Assembly (NCBI GenBank): GCA_937775265.1
Contig: CALKBV010000011.1
Coordinates: forward strand, 124,001-188,000
Direction: 5' to 3'
Length of the DNA: 64,000 nt
Source: an uncultured Pseudomonadales bacterium
Lineage (GTDB): Bacteria > Pseudomonadota > Gammaproteobacteria > Pseudomonadales > Azotimanducaceae
Positions 1 through 8,652 of the stretch are shown in pieces. Under the pieces are notes generated by a model. The model ran no database searches and was not told the origin of the DNA. It was given only the letters and a program-made list of their open reading frames with translations. Each line of letters begins with the position of its first letter. The first letter of the stretch is position 1. A program made the position numbers and the translations under genes.

Positions 1-1094
1 GGTTGGACATGCCACTCGATATTGGCCGTCGGCTGGTTCTCATCACTTTTGGCGAAGGCACCTAGCTGTGAAGGTGGCATAGTAAGCGGGCCGGTCTTTA
101 GCAGAAAGTACTCGATGCCCATCGCCGCCAGACCAAACAGGGAATTAATCCGTTGGTTGAGCGTCACCGTATTGTGCACCTTGTAAATCGTTCGTATCTG
201 CAGGTGATCCTGCAGGTTCTCACCGACGCCTGAAAGCTCATGTGCGGGGATAACACCTCGTTCCTTTAATAACTCACCGTTACCGACGCCGGAAAGCTGC
301 AGGATTTGTGGTGATCCGATGGAACCCGCGGATAGCAATACTTCGCGACTTGCTTCGAATGTTTCAATGCCTCGTTTTGTTTGAACCTGAATACCGGTGC
401 ATCTTTTTTCGTCGGATAGGTGATCAAACAGTAGTTTCTGAACATGGGATTCGGTCAGAATTGTCAGGTTGGGCCTTGCCTTGGCCGGATCCAGGAACGC
501 CTTGGTTGCGCTCCACCTGGAACCCCGGCGCTGGGTCATTTGGAAGTAGGCGTTACCTGAGTTGTCGCCGCGATTGAACTCGGCGATCTTTGGAATGCCA
601 GAATCGGCTGCGGCGTCGCGCCACGCATCAAGAATTTCCCAGTTAACCCTGCGCTCCTCGACGCGCATTTCACCCCCTGCGCCATGAAACTCATCGGCGC
701 CATGCTGATAGTCCTCGGAATGTTTGAACACGGGTAAAACGTCATCCCAGGACCAGCCAAGATTGCCTAGTTGTGCCCAGTGATCATAGTCACCGCGTTG
801 GCCACGCATGTAGATCATGCCGTTAATGGAAGAGCAGCCGCCCAGCACCTTGCCTCTGGCGTAGCCAATGCGCCGACCGTTCAGGCCAGGGTCTGGCTCA
901 ATTTCGTAGCACCAGTCGGTACGAGGATTGTTGATGGTGTAGAGATAACCCACCGGGATATTGATCCAAAAATAGTTGTCTTTCTTGCCTGCCTCAATCA
1001 GCAGGACATTGTATTTACCATTAGCAGTCAGCCGGTTAGCCAGAACGCAGCCCGCGGTGCCGGCGCCAACAACAATATAATCGAAGGTAGTCAT
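1..1094 (-). CDS. GMC family FAD-dependent oxidoreductase (partial, C-terminus beyond left edge)
   Basis: About 364 residues are visible. The start is the ATG at 1094-1092, giving MTTFDYIVVGAGTAGC, an FAD-binding GxGxxG Rossmann motif (residues 8-16). GMC signature 1 (GKVLGGCSSINGMIYMRG) lies at about residues 81-98. Signature 2 (GSIGSPQILQLSGVG) lies near residue 257. GMC enzymes (choline and alcohol dehydrogenase type) oxidise alcohols with FAD; the substrate here cannot be told. The gene begins one base after the stop of the flavin-type oxidoreductase upstream (TGACATG), so the two are probably translationally coupled. The C-terminal half with the catalytic His lies outside the window. Family assignment is firm. 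Confidence 0.93.
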   Translation of the reverse strand, partial: MTTFDYIVVGAGTAGCVLANRLTANGKYNVLLIEAGKKDNYFWINIPVGYLYTINNPRTDWCYEIEPDPGLNGRRIGYARGKVLGGCSSINGMIYMRGQRGDYDHWAQLGNLGWSWDDVLPVFKHSEDYQHGADEFHGAGGEMRVEERRVNWEILDAWRDAAADSGIPKIAEFNRGDNSGNAYFQMTQRRGSRWSATKAFLDPAKARPNLTILTESHVQKLLFDHLSDEKRCTGIQVQTKRGIETFEASREVLLSAGSIGSPQILQLSGVGNGELLKERGVIPAHELSGVGENLQDHLQIRTIYKVHNTVTLNQRINSLFGLAAMGIEYFLLKTGPLTMPPSQLGAFAKSDENQPTANIEWHVQ

Positions 1095-1095
1095 G

Positions 1096-1962
1096 TCAGG
1101 CAGCCGCCTCAATCAGCGATTCAAGTTCAACTAGCCTGGCGGAGATACGCTGTGCCTTCTGACTACCAAGATGAACGATAAGCTGGTCGACGCCTAAATC
1201 TTCATACCCCTTAACCATGTCAGTGGTCACCTGGTAAGGCGGAGTGATCACCAACTGAAAGTCATCTCGATTGCGTCCTTCTTTGGCAAGGGCGGCGTCC
1301 AGCTTCAGGGTCACCTGTGCGGTTGCTTCAAGATCCATCTGGAAGCCATACCATCCGTTGCCATATTTCGCTGCCCGGCGAAAACCAGCACTGCTGTGGC
1401 CGCCAACGATAATTGGGATGTGTGGCTTCTGGACCGGTTTTGGATCCATGCGGCAAGGGGCAAGATCGTAAAATTCACCGTGAAATTCGGCGACCGGTTC
1501 GGTCCATAACTGTTTCATCATTTGTAGTATTTCATCACAACGCTTACCTCGGTCATTGAAGTTGTAACCACAGGCAATCACTTCTTCCTTGCACCAACCC
1601 ACGCCGATGCCGAAATCGATACGGCCCTGGGTTAGCCAGTCGAGGGTTGTAAACTCTTTGGCAGTATAGACGGGGTTACGCTGCGGTAAGAGGGTGATTC
1701 CCGTGCCGAAACGTAATGTCTTGGTGCAGGCTGCGAGGTAACCGAATGTTGCAACGGTATCGAGCATCCCGCCCCCTTCTGGGACGGGCAGTTTGCCAGT
1801 GGCCGACCCTGGGTAAGGGGATTCCGTCTTGTCGAACAGGACGACATGTTCACCCATCCACAGTGAATCAAGCCCAATGCTCTCCGCACTTTGTGCAAAC
1901 TCACCGATCACCTGCGGTGTGCAGATGGGTGACATAAAGGTAGAAAAAGTGCCGATTTTCAT
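1096..1962 (-). CDS. LLM-class flavin/F420-dependent oxidoreductase
   Basis: This 288-residue protein is a luciferase-like monooxygenase TIM barrel. It starts MKIGTFSTF and has the usual EHV near residue 39, the strand/phosphate-loop region GRIDFGIGVGWCKEE (about residues 112-126) and IPIIVGGHSSAGFRRAA. The layout is that of the subfamily typically annotated as F420-dependent oxidoreductases. Such enzymes transfer hydride to or from small organic substrates using F420 or FMN. It is the upstream partner of the GMC oxidoreductase, ending one base before that gene starts, and it lies just downstream of the MORN-repeat gene. A paralogue lies at 59306-60190. The cofactor choice (F420 versus FMN) is inferred from the family only. 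Confidence 0.88.
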   Translation of the reverse strand: MKIGTFSTFMSPICTPQVIGEFAQSAESIGLDSLWMGEHVVLFDKTESPYPGSATGKLPVPEGGGMLDTVATFGYLAACTKTLRFGTGITLLPQRNPVYTAKEFTTLDWLTQGRIDFGIGVGWCKEEVIACGYNFNDRGKRCDEILQMMKQLWTEPVAEFHGEFYDLAPCRMDPKPVQKPHIPIIVGGHSSAGFRRAAKYGNGWYGFQMDLEATAQVTLKLDAALAKEGRNRDDFQLVITPPYQVTTDMVKGYEDLGVDQLIVHLGSQKAQRISARLVELESLIEAAA

Positions 1963-1965
1963 AAG

Positions 1966-3006
1966 TTAGTCCAGACGTTCATTTTCGAAAAAAGTACAGG
2001 GAGTTGCGGTACCTGAAGAATAGCAGCGACCCAGGCCATGCATCATGTCAGTCCTGAACTCCCCTTCAAATTTATTGCCATTGGTAAACGTCATGGTGCC
2101 GCTACCCTGGCGAAGGCCGTCTTCCCAGTGACCCCGATAGACCCGCCCATCTGGCCATTTTCGTTTCCCTTCTCCCGCGGGTTTGCCGTCCGAAAAGCCA
2201 CCCTCATGAATGACCCCGTTTTCGAAGTGAGCGACCCCATATCCATGGAAATTGTCGTTCTGGAACTGACCGGTGTAGGTGTTGCCGTCAGGCCAGGATC
2301 GCTCACCGGCGCCCTCCATGCGTCCGGCAGTAAACTCCCCCTGATAGATACTGCCATCAGCAAAGGCGAGAACGCCACTTCCCTCAATAACGCCATAGTG
2401 GACTTCGCCCATATAAATGTTACCTGAGCTCAAGCTAAGGGTACCGCGACCATGGGGTTTTTCATCAGCAAACTCCCCCTGGAATCGATCGCCGGCGGCT
2501 GAGGTGTAATCCCCCTGACCGGCAACGACGTCGTTGATGAATTGGCCTCGATAAACGCTACCATCGGGCCAGTGCAGTTCACCCTTGCCGTGCAGTTTTC
2601 CGAGGCTGAGCTCACCGGTATAGGTTCTGCCATTCGTAAATAACATATTGCCTTTGCCGTGCGGTAGGCCGTCGCGAACATCCCCCCGGTAGATCTGTCG
2701 GGATGGCCATGTAATTGTTCCCTTGCCATTCAGGTCGTCTGAAAAGATTCCGTCGTAAAAAATGCCATCACGGACTATTGGTGCAGGAGGGATTTTGGAA
2801 CTGGGCTCGGTGACTATTTCTGCTATTGGCTTGATCTTTATGGGTTGCTCCGGATCTACGAGGCTGGACTCACTAATCACTTCTGCTACTGTTTTGAGAG
2901 TCATGGGTTGGTCAGGTTTGACGAAGGAGCCCACGGTCGTCATACCTATTCCAACGGCAAGGATAAACCAGTGATAGATTGAAAAATGATCGAAGTACTG
3001 AAGCAT
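1966..3006 (-). CDS. Membrane-anchored MORN-repeat protein
   Basis: The protein has about 346 residues. An N-terminal hydrophobic segment (IYHWFILAVGIGMTTVGSFV) is followed by a Pro-rich linker and then about eleven consecutive 23-residue MORN repeats of the form YxGxFxxGxxHGxGxxxxxDG, ending near the C-terminus at HGLGRCYSSG. MORN arrays form elongated beta-solenoids that bind membranes, lipids or proteins. In bacteria their roles are mostly unknown. The likely start is the ATG at 3006; a TTG lies one codon upstream. It ends 4 bases before the F420-type oxidoreductase start, so the three genes may be one transcript. The repeats appear intact with no frame breaks. Function is not assignable beyond a surface or periplasmic scaffold. 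Confidence 0.85.
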   Translation of the reverse strand: MLQYFDHFSIYHWFILAVGIGMTTVGSFVKPDQPMTLKTVAEVISESSLVDPEQPIKIKPIAEIVTEPSSKIPPAPIVRDGIFYDGIFSDDLNGKGTITWPSRQIYRGDVRDGLPHGKGNMLFTNGRTYTGELSLGKLHGKGELHWPDGSVYRGQFINDVVAGQGDYTSAAGDRFQGEFADEKPHGRGTLSLSSGNIYMGEVHYGVIEGSGVLAFADGSIYQGEFTAGRMEGAGERSWPDGNTYTGQFQNDNFHGYGVAHFENGVIHEGGFSDGKPAGEGKRKWPDGRVYRGHWEDGLRQGSGTMTFTNGNKFEGEFRTDMMHGLGRCYSSGTATPCTFFENERLD

Positions 3007-3114
3007 CAAGGTATTCTATGTCAGTGAGTAACGGGTATAAACGTCTCTGGACACATGAAAATTGAATGTCCATGATGGCGGGATTGAAACTTTGATACTA
3101 AAAGGAACTCTCAA

Positions 3115-3546
3115 TTGGCGATTGTTGACATTTTTGCAGAAGTAGAAGAAATCAAGCAAGACCTCGAGAACCTTTCGATTGATGAACTGAAAGATGAAAT
3201 TTCTGAGAACCCGGGCCTGCTGCTGATCGATATCCGGGAAATTCAAGAGCTGGTAGAGCTTGGGACGATCCCTGGGGCAGTGCATGTAGCTAGGGGCATG
3301 ATGGAGTTCTGGGCCAGCCCGGCCAGCCCTTATTACCGGGAGTATTTTAGGGAAGACGCCCGCATCGTAGCTTTTTGTGCGGGCGGAGGGCGTTCGGCCT
3401 ATGCCGCGAGAGACCTGAAAGCGATGGGCTTTAAAAACGTGGCTCACCTGGAACCGGGCTTTAACGGATGGAGTAAATCGGGCGGTGCTATAGAAGATTT
3501 TGCATCAAATAGCCGGTGGATACGGCGACCTGCAAAAGAGGATTAG
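3115..3546 (+). CDS. Rhodanese-like domain protein
   Basis: This is a single rhodanese domain of 143 residues. It has the strand-loop LLLIDIREIQELVELGTIPGA and an active-site loop FCAGGGRSAYAA carrying the catalytic Cys, then HLEPGFNGW, the typical last strand/helix. Rhodanese domains carry sulfur as a Cys persulfide, or serve as redox or sulfur-transfer adaptors. The start is a TTG with a good ribosome-binding site (AAAAGGAAC, about 6 bases upstream); no in-frame ATG exists before the domain. A VOC-family gene follows after 3 bases and is probably co-transcribed. It diverges from the MORN gene. Confidence 0.88.
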   Translation: MAIVDIFAEVEEIKQDLENLSIDELKDEISENPGLLLIDIREIQELVELGTIPGAVHVARGMMEFWASPASPYYREYFREDARIVAFCAGGGRSAYAARDLKAMGFKNVAHLEPGFNGWSKSGGAIEDFASNSRWIRRPAKED

Positions 3547-3549
3547 GTT

Positions 3550-4038
3550 ATGACTGTTGAGTTAAATGGTATTGCGCATATCCAGATGACCGTCAACGAT
3601 ATTGATCGCTGCCTGCCTTTTTGGGAGAAGCTGTGTCATTTTCTGGAAATGAAAACCCTGGTTAAGAATGACACGACGCTTTACTGCATCGGTAGTCGGA
3701 CCGGCATTCTGATTCGCGAGGCACCGGAAGATAAGAAGAGTGTGAGCTTTGATCAGGATACCAGCGGTTTACACCACTTTTGCTTTCGCGCCAGGGCGAA
3801 GGAAGATGTTGATGCCATCGCCGCCTTTATTGAAAAAGAAGTGGATGCCAACATCATCCACGGTCCTGAGGACGGCTCGCATTTTGCGCCGGGTTATTAC
3901 TCGATCCTGTTTGAAGACCCGGATGGTATTCGAGTGGAGGTGAACCATGTTCCAGGTAAAGGTCATTTCGGTGGCGAAGGGCGGTTGGGCCCAGAGGGTC
4001 CTGGACCATCGGCCATCTATGGGAAATCAGGAATCTAA
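3550..4038 (+). CDS. VOC (glyoxalase/dioxygenase) family protein
   Basis: This 162-residue vicinal-oxygen-chelate protein has two beta-alpha-beta-beta-beta modules. Module one is IAHIQMTVNDIDRCLPFWEKL with a metal-binding His near residue 10. Module two contains GLHHFCFRARAKEDVDAI and ends SILFEDPDGIRVEVNHVPG, where the Glu of VEV is a usual metal ligand. The family covers glyoxalase I, extradiol dioxygenases and resistance proteins; the substrate is unknown. It follows the rhodanese gene by 3 bases and converges on the PRISE-like reductase, whose stop is 5 bases away. Confidence 0.85.
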   Translation: MTVELNGIAHIQMTVNDIDRCLPFWEKLCHFLEMKTLVKNDTTLYCIGSRTGILIREAPEDKKSVSFDQDTSGLHHFCFRARAKEDVDAIAAFIEKEVDANIIHGPEDGSHFAPGYYSILFEDPDGIRVEVNHVPGKGHFGGEGRLGPEGPGPSAIYGKSGI

Positions 4039-4042
4039 AAAC

Positions 4043-5134
4043 CTAGCGAAGCGGCGGCAGGATTCTCAATTGTGCCATCTTGTGGAACCATCGTGACAGC
4101 ATGTCGGTTGTATCAACGCATTCCGTGAACCCGGCTTTGCGGAGTTTGATAGTGCTGAGGATCGCTGGTGGCGGCGCTGCATCGCCGTAAGCGTTGAACA
4201 TGGCATCAGCATAGTAGAAAGAATCGCCGACCAGTTCGCGAATTGTATAAGGCTTGAGGCCGTACCGGCTGATCAGCTGTGACCAATCATCCTCCCTGTC
4301 ATACAGTGATTCTGATAGAAGCCGTCTGTCAGGCTCGCCGGTTTCCATGCCAAATATTTGCGCAAGGGCTGGCCACGTGTCCTGCCACCGGAAGACATCA
4401 CCGTTGGTAATGTTGAATGTCTGGTTGCTGAAGGCGTCGTTATCGAAACTTAAACTGATTGCCTTTGCCAATAAGTCGGCATCAATGGCTTCGGAAACAG
4501 CGGAAGGACCGCCTGGATAAGTTAAGGGTAAGCCCTCGGCTTTTTGCAAGATTGCGTACACACCGATGGCCGCAAGCATATTCATCGGGGCATGCAATGC
4601 GTGGCCAAAGATCACCTGTGGGCGCCAGATTGTAAATTGCAGGTCTGTGCCGCGGCAAAGATCGCGAAGATAATCTTCCTGCAACCAGTAAAAATTTTCA
4701 TGTAGATGCCGTGGATCACTTTCAAGGCCGGGTATCTTCATGGGTTCTACATGTGCGCCATAGGCCTTGGTGCCCTGCAGTAAGGTGACATGCCGCAGCT
4801 TGCCGCTTGTCTTTAGTGGGTCGAGGAGGTTGCGGAGCATCGCGAGGTTGGTCTGCATCTGGTCCTGTTCTTGCCAGCCGGGTATCAGGCCAGGTTTCTC
4901 GAAGAGTGCGGTATAGACCAGATGGGTCACGTCCGAAAGCGTTGATTCCGCCATCTGTTCGCATTCAGATGGGCTGGTTAGATCGAGTGGTTGAAAAGGT
5001 GCGTCAGCAAGGTCGGCAGGTGGGCGACGCGAGAGGCCCACCACCGGTATCTCATCGTTTATGAGATGTTCAACTAACGCGCGGCCAACCACGCCGCTTG
5101 CACCGACTACTGCTACCTTCTGGGAATTTGTCAT
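4043..5134 (-). CDS. NAD(P)-dependent SDR, PRISE-like (progesterone 5-beta-reductase/iridoid synthase type)
   Basis: The protein has about 363 residues. It starts with the Rossmann motif VAVVGASGVVGRALVEHL (GxxGxxG), then LSRRPP for NADP binding. The central HENFYWLQEDYLRD is the hallmark of the PRISE group, in which the SDR catalytic Tyr sits in an NFYxxxED context, and FTIWRPQVIFG follows. PRISE enzymes reduce activated C=C bonds of enones, including steroids and monoterpenoids. The ATG at 5134 is preferred; a TTG three codons upstream is possible and neither has a strong ribosome-binding site. It is transcribed divergently from the MFS gene at 5269. The substrate is not predictable. Confidence 0.82.
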   Translation of the reverse strand: MTNSQKVAVVGASGVVGRALVEHLINDEIPVVGLSRRPPADLADAPFQPLDLTSPSECEQMAESTLSDVTHLVYTALFEKPGLIPGWQEQDQMQTNLAMLRNLLDPLKTSGKLRHVTLLQGTKAYGAHVEPMKIPGLESDPRHLHENFYWLQEDYLRDLCRGTDLQFTIWRPQVIFGHALHAPMNMLAAIGVYAILQKAEGLPLTYPGGPSAVSEAIDADLLAKAISLSFDNDAFSNQTFNITNGDVFRWQDTWPALAQIFGMETGEPDRRLLSESLYDREDDWSQLISRYGLKPYTIRELVGDSFYYADAMFNAYGDAAPPPAILSTIKLRKAGFTECVDTTDMLSRWFHKMAQLRILPPLR

Positions 5135-5245
5135 CTTGCTCAACTATTTATCCAGTTTGTTCAACGTCGAATTCAGGATCGCAAACATAGCGTTAAAGAG
5201 GGGTTCATGATATTAGTGTTGATTGCAAATTGCGATGTGCGCCGG

Positions 5246-5255
5246 CCACCGGTGG
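5246..5255. promoter_or_regulatory. Perfect 10-bp palindrome in divergent promoter region
   Basis: CCACCGGTGG reads the same on both strands. It sits 13 bases before the MFS start at 5269, inside the 134-base gap shared with the divergent PRISE-like gene. A position over a start region fits a repressor site, but a 10-bp palindrome is short and can occur by chance. Confidence 0.2.
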
Positions 5256-5268
5256 ATTTGAGTAGAAT

Positions 5269-6591
5269 TTGAGCCGGACCGAAGAAGAAAAAGCCTTATC
5301 TATAACACCGTCCTACCGCAGCTATGCGTTAGCGCTGTTCCTCTTGGTATACGTTATTAATTTTGTCGATCGACAGATTTTCTCCATTCTGATCGAGCCG
5401 ATCCGCCTGGAGATCGATTTATCAGATACGCAGTTAGGCCTGCTTGGCGGTATCGCGTTTGCGATCTTCTATACCTTTGCCGGCATACCCATCGCCCGTT
5501 GGGCGGATGTGGGTGTCCGCAAAAACATCGTCGCGTTGGCGTTGGTGGTCTGGAGCGTGATGACCATGTTCACATCGACTGCCAAGGGCTTCGGTACCTT
5601 GTTGATTGCAAGGGTTGGCGTAGGTATTGGCGAAGCAGGCTGCTCGCCACCAATTCATTCATTGATTTCTGACATGTACCCGGAAGAAGAGCGGGGAACG
5701 GCGCTCTCGACCTATGCCCTAGGGATTCCCATCGGCGCCGCCATTGGCACGCTAGTTGGTGGTTGGATAGGAGAGTACTTTGGCTGGCGCATGGCGTTCA
5801 TGGTGGTAGGTCTGCCTGGCATTATCGTCGCTATTGTGGTGTTTTTCACTGTTAGAGAACCTCCCCGTGGACACTCTGAACCAGACCATGTGGAGGTACA
5901 AAAAGACCTTGTCCCGTTGGCGGATACAATCAGGTTTTTATGGGGCCTGAAGGCGTTTCGGCATTTATCATTCGCAGGTGCGCTGCATGCTTTCGTGGGA
6001 TATGGGGTGGGCCTGTTCATTCCTGCCTTTTTTATGCGTGTACATGGGTTTGGGCTGGCGGAAACGTCAACCTACCTTTTTTTGATCGGGCTTACCGGGA
6101 TGATCGGCACCTATCTGGGCGGCTATCTTAGCGATCGGATGGGTAGGAAGGATAAGCGCTGGTACATGGGTGTACCGGGTATTGCGACAATTATTAGTGT
6201 GCCGTTCGCGGTGCTCTTTTATACCACCGGAGATCCGATGCTGGCGATTGTCCTGGCCATTCCCGGTGCCATCCTTGGACCAATGTATTTGGGCCCAACC
6301 TTTGCGATGACACAAACGCTGGTGCCACCGGCCATGCGCTCTACTGCATCAGCGATCCTGTTGTTTGTATTGAATCTGATTGGGCTTGGGCTTGGTCCTG
6401 TGTTTGCGGGGTTCTTATCTGACACCTTAAAACCAGGGTATGGTGAAGAATCCATCCGCTACTCGCTGTTAATCCTCGCGGTTGCTGGAAACATCTGGTC
6501 AGCGTTGCATTATTATCTCGCCTCCCGGACGTTGCGTGAGGATCTTGTTGCCAAAGATCAGCTTGCGGAGACATCCCCAGTTACTGAGTAG
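5269..6591 (+). CDS. MFS transporter (spinster-like)
   Basis: This 440-residue, 12-helix major facilitator protein has TM1 LALFLLVYVINFVDRQIFSI with the NFVDRQ motif common in spinster-type carriers. The loop 2-3 motif is GIPIARWADVGVRK and TM4 is LIARVGVGIGEAGCSPP. A central hydrophilic loop of about 40 residues (REPPRGHSEPDHVEVQKD) separates the halves, and the loop 8-9 motif is GGYLSDRMGRKDKRW. It probably moves an organic acid or lipid-like solute across the inner membrane. The start is TTG at 5269, because a TAG stop lies two codons upstream and no other in-frame start precedes TM1. It diverges from the PRISE-like reductase gene. Confidence 0.88.
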   Translation: MSRTEEEKALSITPSYRSYALALFLLVYVINFVDRQIFSILIEPIRLEIDLSDTQLGLLGGIAFAIFYTFAGIPIARWADVGVRKNIVALALVVWSVMTMFTSTAKGFGTLLIARVGVGIGEAGCSPPIHSLISDMYPEEERGTALSTYALGIPIGAAIGTLVGGWIGEYFGWRMAFMVVGLPGIIVAIVVFFTVREPPRGHSEPDHVEVQKDLVPLADTIRFLWGLKAFRHLSFAGALHAFVGYGVGLFIPAFFMRVHGFGLAETSTYLFLIGLTGMIGTYLGGYLSDRMGRKDKRWYMGVPGIATIISVPFAVLFYTTGDPMLAIVLAIPGAILGPMYLGPTFAMTQTLVPPAMRSTASAILLFVLNLIGLGLGPVFAGFLSDTLKPGYGEESIRYSLLILAVAGNIWSALHYYLASRTLREDLVAKDQLAETSPVTE

Positions 6592-7105
6592 TTGGGGGAA
6601 GTGTCTTTACATGGGCTGAGCACCCGCCTTCTTCTTAATGTTGTATTGATATCAGATGAAAGTTTGTTCAAAACGCTGGCAGCGTATGAGTTAGCGTTCG
6701 AGCCGATAACGAAATCGGGATAGTATGCTTTTTGTCCGCAAGCCCATTACGCTGCATTCACTGAGCTCAGGCCCGGTGGGAGAGGAAACCTCAGTGACTC
6801 GATTTGAACTTGGGTTAATTTTTCTTAGTTTTGGAATATTAATGCCAGTCATTTGGTCCTGCCCGTTGACCTACTCAACGGTGAAGGCGGATTGCGTCGA
6901 TGTTGAAGGTGAAGTCCTAGCGCAAATATTAGACAAACTAGCGGGGTATTCAGCAAATTATGAAATGTGAACGGCAAAGACATAGCGGCCAGTTTTTCTT
7001 CAGCGCTGGCGCTAGGTATTTTCTATCTGGGCCATACGACTTTTTAAGTGTGCCACGGGTATTGCCCACAAGGGAGGCTGAACGGCGTCAAGATAGGCCT
7101 AACGC
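6592..7105. other. Gap with no convincing gene
   Basis: This is 514 bases without a recognisable product. An open frame at 6725-6970 (+) would give 81 residues with one hydrophobic stretch (LGLIFLSFGILMPVIWSC); it has no clear ribosome-binding site and no family I recognise. A short perfect inverted repeat CGCTGGCAGCG lies at 6674-6684 and AGCGCTGGCGCT near 7003-7014. The downstream boundary carries the promoter region of the DCC-family gene, with no confident -35/-10 pair. Confidence 0.3.
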
Positions 7106-7519
7106 ATGACAGTCGACAATGGCGATTCCAGTGTTGTGATCTTTGATGGGACCTGCAACCTGTGCAACGGTGCCGTGAACTTCATTATCAAGCGTGATCC
7201 GGAAGCAAGGTTTTTGTTTACACCGGGACAGAGTGATGCTGCTAGTAGGTTAGCTAGTCAGCACAAGATCCATGAATCGTTTGATGAAACGTTTGTGTTG
7301 ATTAAAGAAAACCAGTGTTACTACCGGTCTGATGCAGTGTTAGAGATCGCATCGCAGTTGACTGGTGGTTGGCGTTTCCTGCGGGTTCTACACCTGATTC
7401 CATTCGGGTTAAGGGATTGGTTATACAGCCTGTTGGCTAGCCATCGATACGGTTGGTTTGGACGGCGCGATGTTTGTATGACGCCTACTGACGACGTTGC
7501 CCGGCGATTTGTGAATTAA
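7106..7519 (+). CDS. Thiol-disulfide oxidoreductase-like DCC family protein (DUF393)
   Basis: This 137-residue protein opens VVIFDGTCNLCNGAVNFI, the DGxCxLC motif that names the DCC family (putative thioredoxin-like CxxC at about residues 17-20). It continues with RFLFTPGQS, the YRSDAVLEIASQL segment and the C-terminal RDWLYSLLASHRYGWFGRRDVC expected of the family. Members are predicted thiol-disulfide oxidoreductases with unknown partners. It stands alone between two gaps, with about 230 bases before the EthD gene. The family is certain; the role is not. Confidence 0.88.
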   Translation: MTVDNGDSSVVIFDGTCNLCNGAVNFIIKRDPEARFLFTPGQSDAASRLASQHKIHESFDETFVLIKENQCYYRSDAVLEIASQLTGGWRFLRVLHLIPFGLRDWLYSLLASHRYGWFGRRDVCMTPTDDVARRFVN

Positions 7520-7668
7520 TCAATTCAGCAACAGGCTGAGTCATCGCCGACCTGTTAGGCCTGAGTGTCTGTGATACTAGCAATAGAAGCGATAGGAAAT
7601 GTACGGAATAAGGGAATGCGTGATGCAGAAAACGGTGTTTGCAGACTGAGGTGGTTGCTGGTTAGAGT

Positions 7669-7684
7669 GTAACCTGGCGGTTAC
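7669..7684. promoter_or_regulatory. Inverted repeat GTAACC-TGGC-GGTTAC upstream of the EthD gene
   Basis: A perfect 6+6 inverted repeat with a 4-base spacer lies 68 bases before the ATG at 7753, in a 233-base gap. The position suits an operator for a dimeric regulator of the EthD/MAPEG group. No regulator gene is adjacent. It could equally be a small RNA hairpin. Confidence 0.3.
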
Positions 7685-7752
7685 CCGATTGGGACGGTAG
7701 TGTACCTGGTTATAGCGCGTGCAGCGGTACAACTCCGTTTATAGGACTCTTC

Positions 7753-8394
7753 ATGTATAAAACCTGTTTCTTGATAAATGCCGGTGAAGACCCTTTTCGA
7801 TTTAAGGGTCGTGATGCTGAGGATGCGATTCGAGTCGTGTTTCCGGAGATTAAGGGTTATGTCCAGGCCAGAGCGCTGCCTGGTCAGGAGTCGCCTGCCT
7901 TCTCCGGCTCAGCAGAGTTGTGGTTTGATGACTCGTCTATAGCCACAGCTGCTTGTGTGATCGGTATCGGGGGGTTGCTTGCTGAAGGGGTCGAGGTTCA
8001 ATCTTGTCTTTCGGGTATGGAGCGCGTGGTAGTGAGGACTGCAGAATATGTCACGGCAGACAGGGTAAAAGGTGTGTACCCTTTCCGTAAGAAGCCGGGC
8101 CTGACACTGGAGGCATTTCAGCATCACTGGTGGCACACCCATGGCCCGATCGCAGCGCTAACAGAAGAGGCGCTAAGTTATGTGCAGATTCACACACGGG
8201 CAGATTCACAGGAAACAGCAAGCCCGGCTTACGATGGTATTACAGAGATTTCGTGGCCTGATATAGAGACCGCTGGACGCGCGATCGGCTCAAGACAGAT
8301 GCGAGAAGATCAGGGGAGCGATGCACCCAATTTCGTCGACATGGAGAGCATTTCGTTATTTATAGCGAAAGAAGAAGTTATTATCGAGCCCTAG
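7753..8394 (+). CDS. EthD domain-containing protein
   Basis: This 213-residue protein has two ferredoxin-like halves. The C-terminal half carries the EthD signature VYPFRKKPGLTLEAFQHHWW followed by HTHGPIAAL (about residues 114-142), and the N-terminal half is a degenerate copy. EthD-like dimeric alpha-beta-barrel proteins accompany oxidative degradation pathways (ether, aromatic and steroid catabolism) and may act as small monooxygenases or isomerases. The start has a ribosome-binding site AGGA 6 bases upstream. It probably leads an operon with the small membrane protein (33 bases downstream) and the MAPEG gene. Confidence 0.83.
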   Translation: MYKTCFLINAGEDPFRFKGRDAEDAIRVVFPEIKGYVQARALPGQESPAFSGSAELWFDDSSIATAACVIGIGGLLAEGVEVQSCLSGMERVVVRTAEYVTADRVKGVYPFRKKPGLTLEAFQHHWWHTHGPIAALTEEALSYVQIHTRADSQETASPAYDGITEISWPDIETAGRAIGSRQMREDQGSDAPNFVDMESISLFIAKEEVIIEP

Positions 8395-8427
8395 GTTAGG
8401 GTTAACAATAAAAACAAGGGGAATTGG

Positions 8428-8652
8428 ATGTCTGACTTCTGGGTAGTCGCTCTGGGTTTGGGGATGGCGTTTCATGGTCTGTTAATTTTGTGGGTTGGAG
8501 GGCTGCCGCAAGCTTTGTCTCCCGGGGAAGCACCCACAGTTGAAAAGGGATCTCCGGAAGCCTTTGGCCTGTTCTGGCTGGACCAGTACAGTTACATTGG
8601 ACTTGTTCTTTCTCTGGCAGGGCTGGGACTTGTTGTGAGGGGAATCCTGTAA
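8428..8652 (+). CDS. Small two-helix membrane protein, unrecognised
   Basis: The protein has 74 residues. Two hydrophobic segments (VALGLGMAFHGLLILWVGGL and YIGLVLSLAGLGLVVRGIL) flank a short polar loop with PGEAPTVEKGSPE. A purine-rich ribosome-binding site (AAGGGGAA) lies 6 bases upstream. Its TAA stop shares one base with the ATG of the MAPEG gene, which indicates coupled translation and supports it being real. I do not recognise a family. Confidence 0.65.
   Translation: MSDFWVVALGLGMAFHGLLILWVGGLPQALSPGEAPTVEKGSPEAFGLFWLDQYSYIGLVLSLAGLGLVVRGIL

Noticed and set aside
3016-3447. Open frame antisense to the rhodanese gene
   Set aside because: No domain recognised; the rhodanese gene on the other strand explains the coding signal.
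6725-6970. 81-residue open frame after the MFS gene
   Set aside because: No ribosome-binding site, no recognisable family; listed only in the gap entry.
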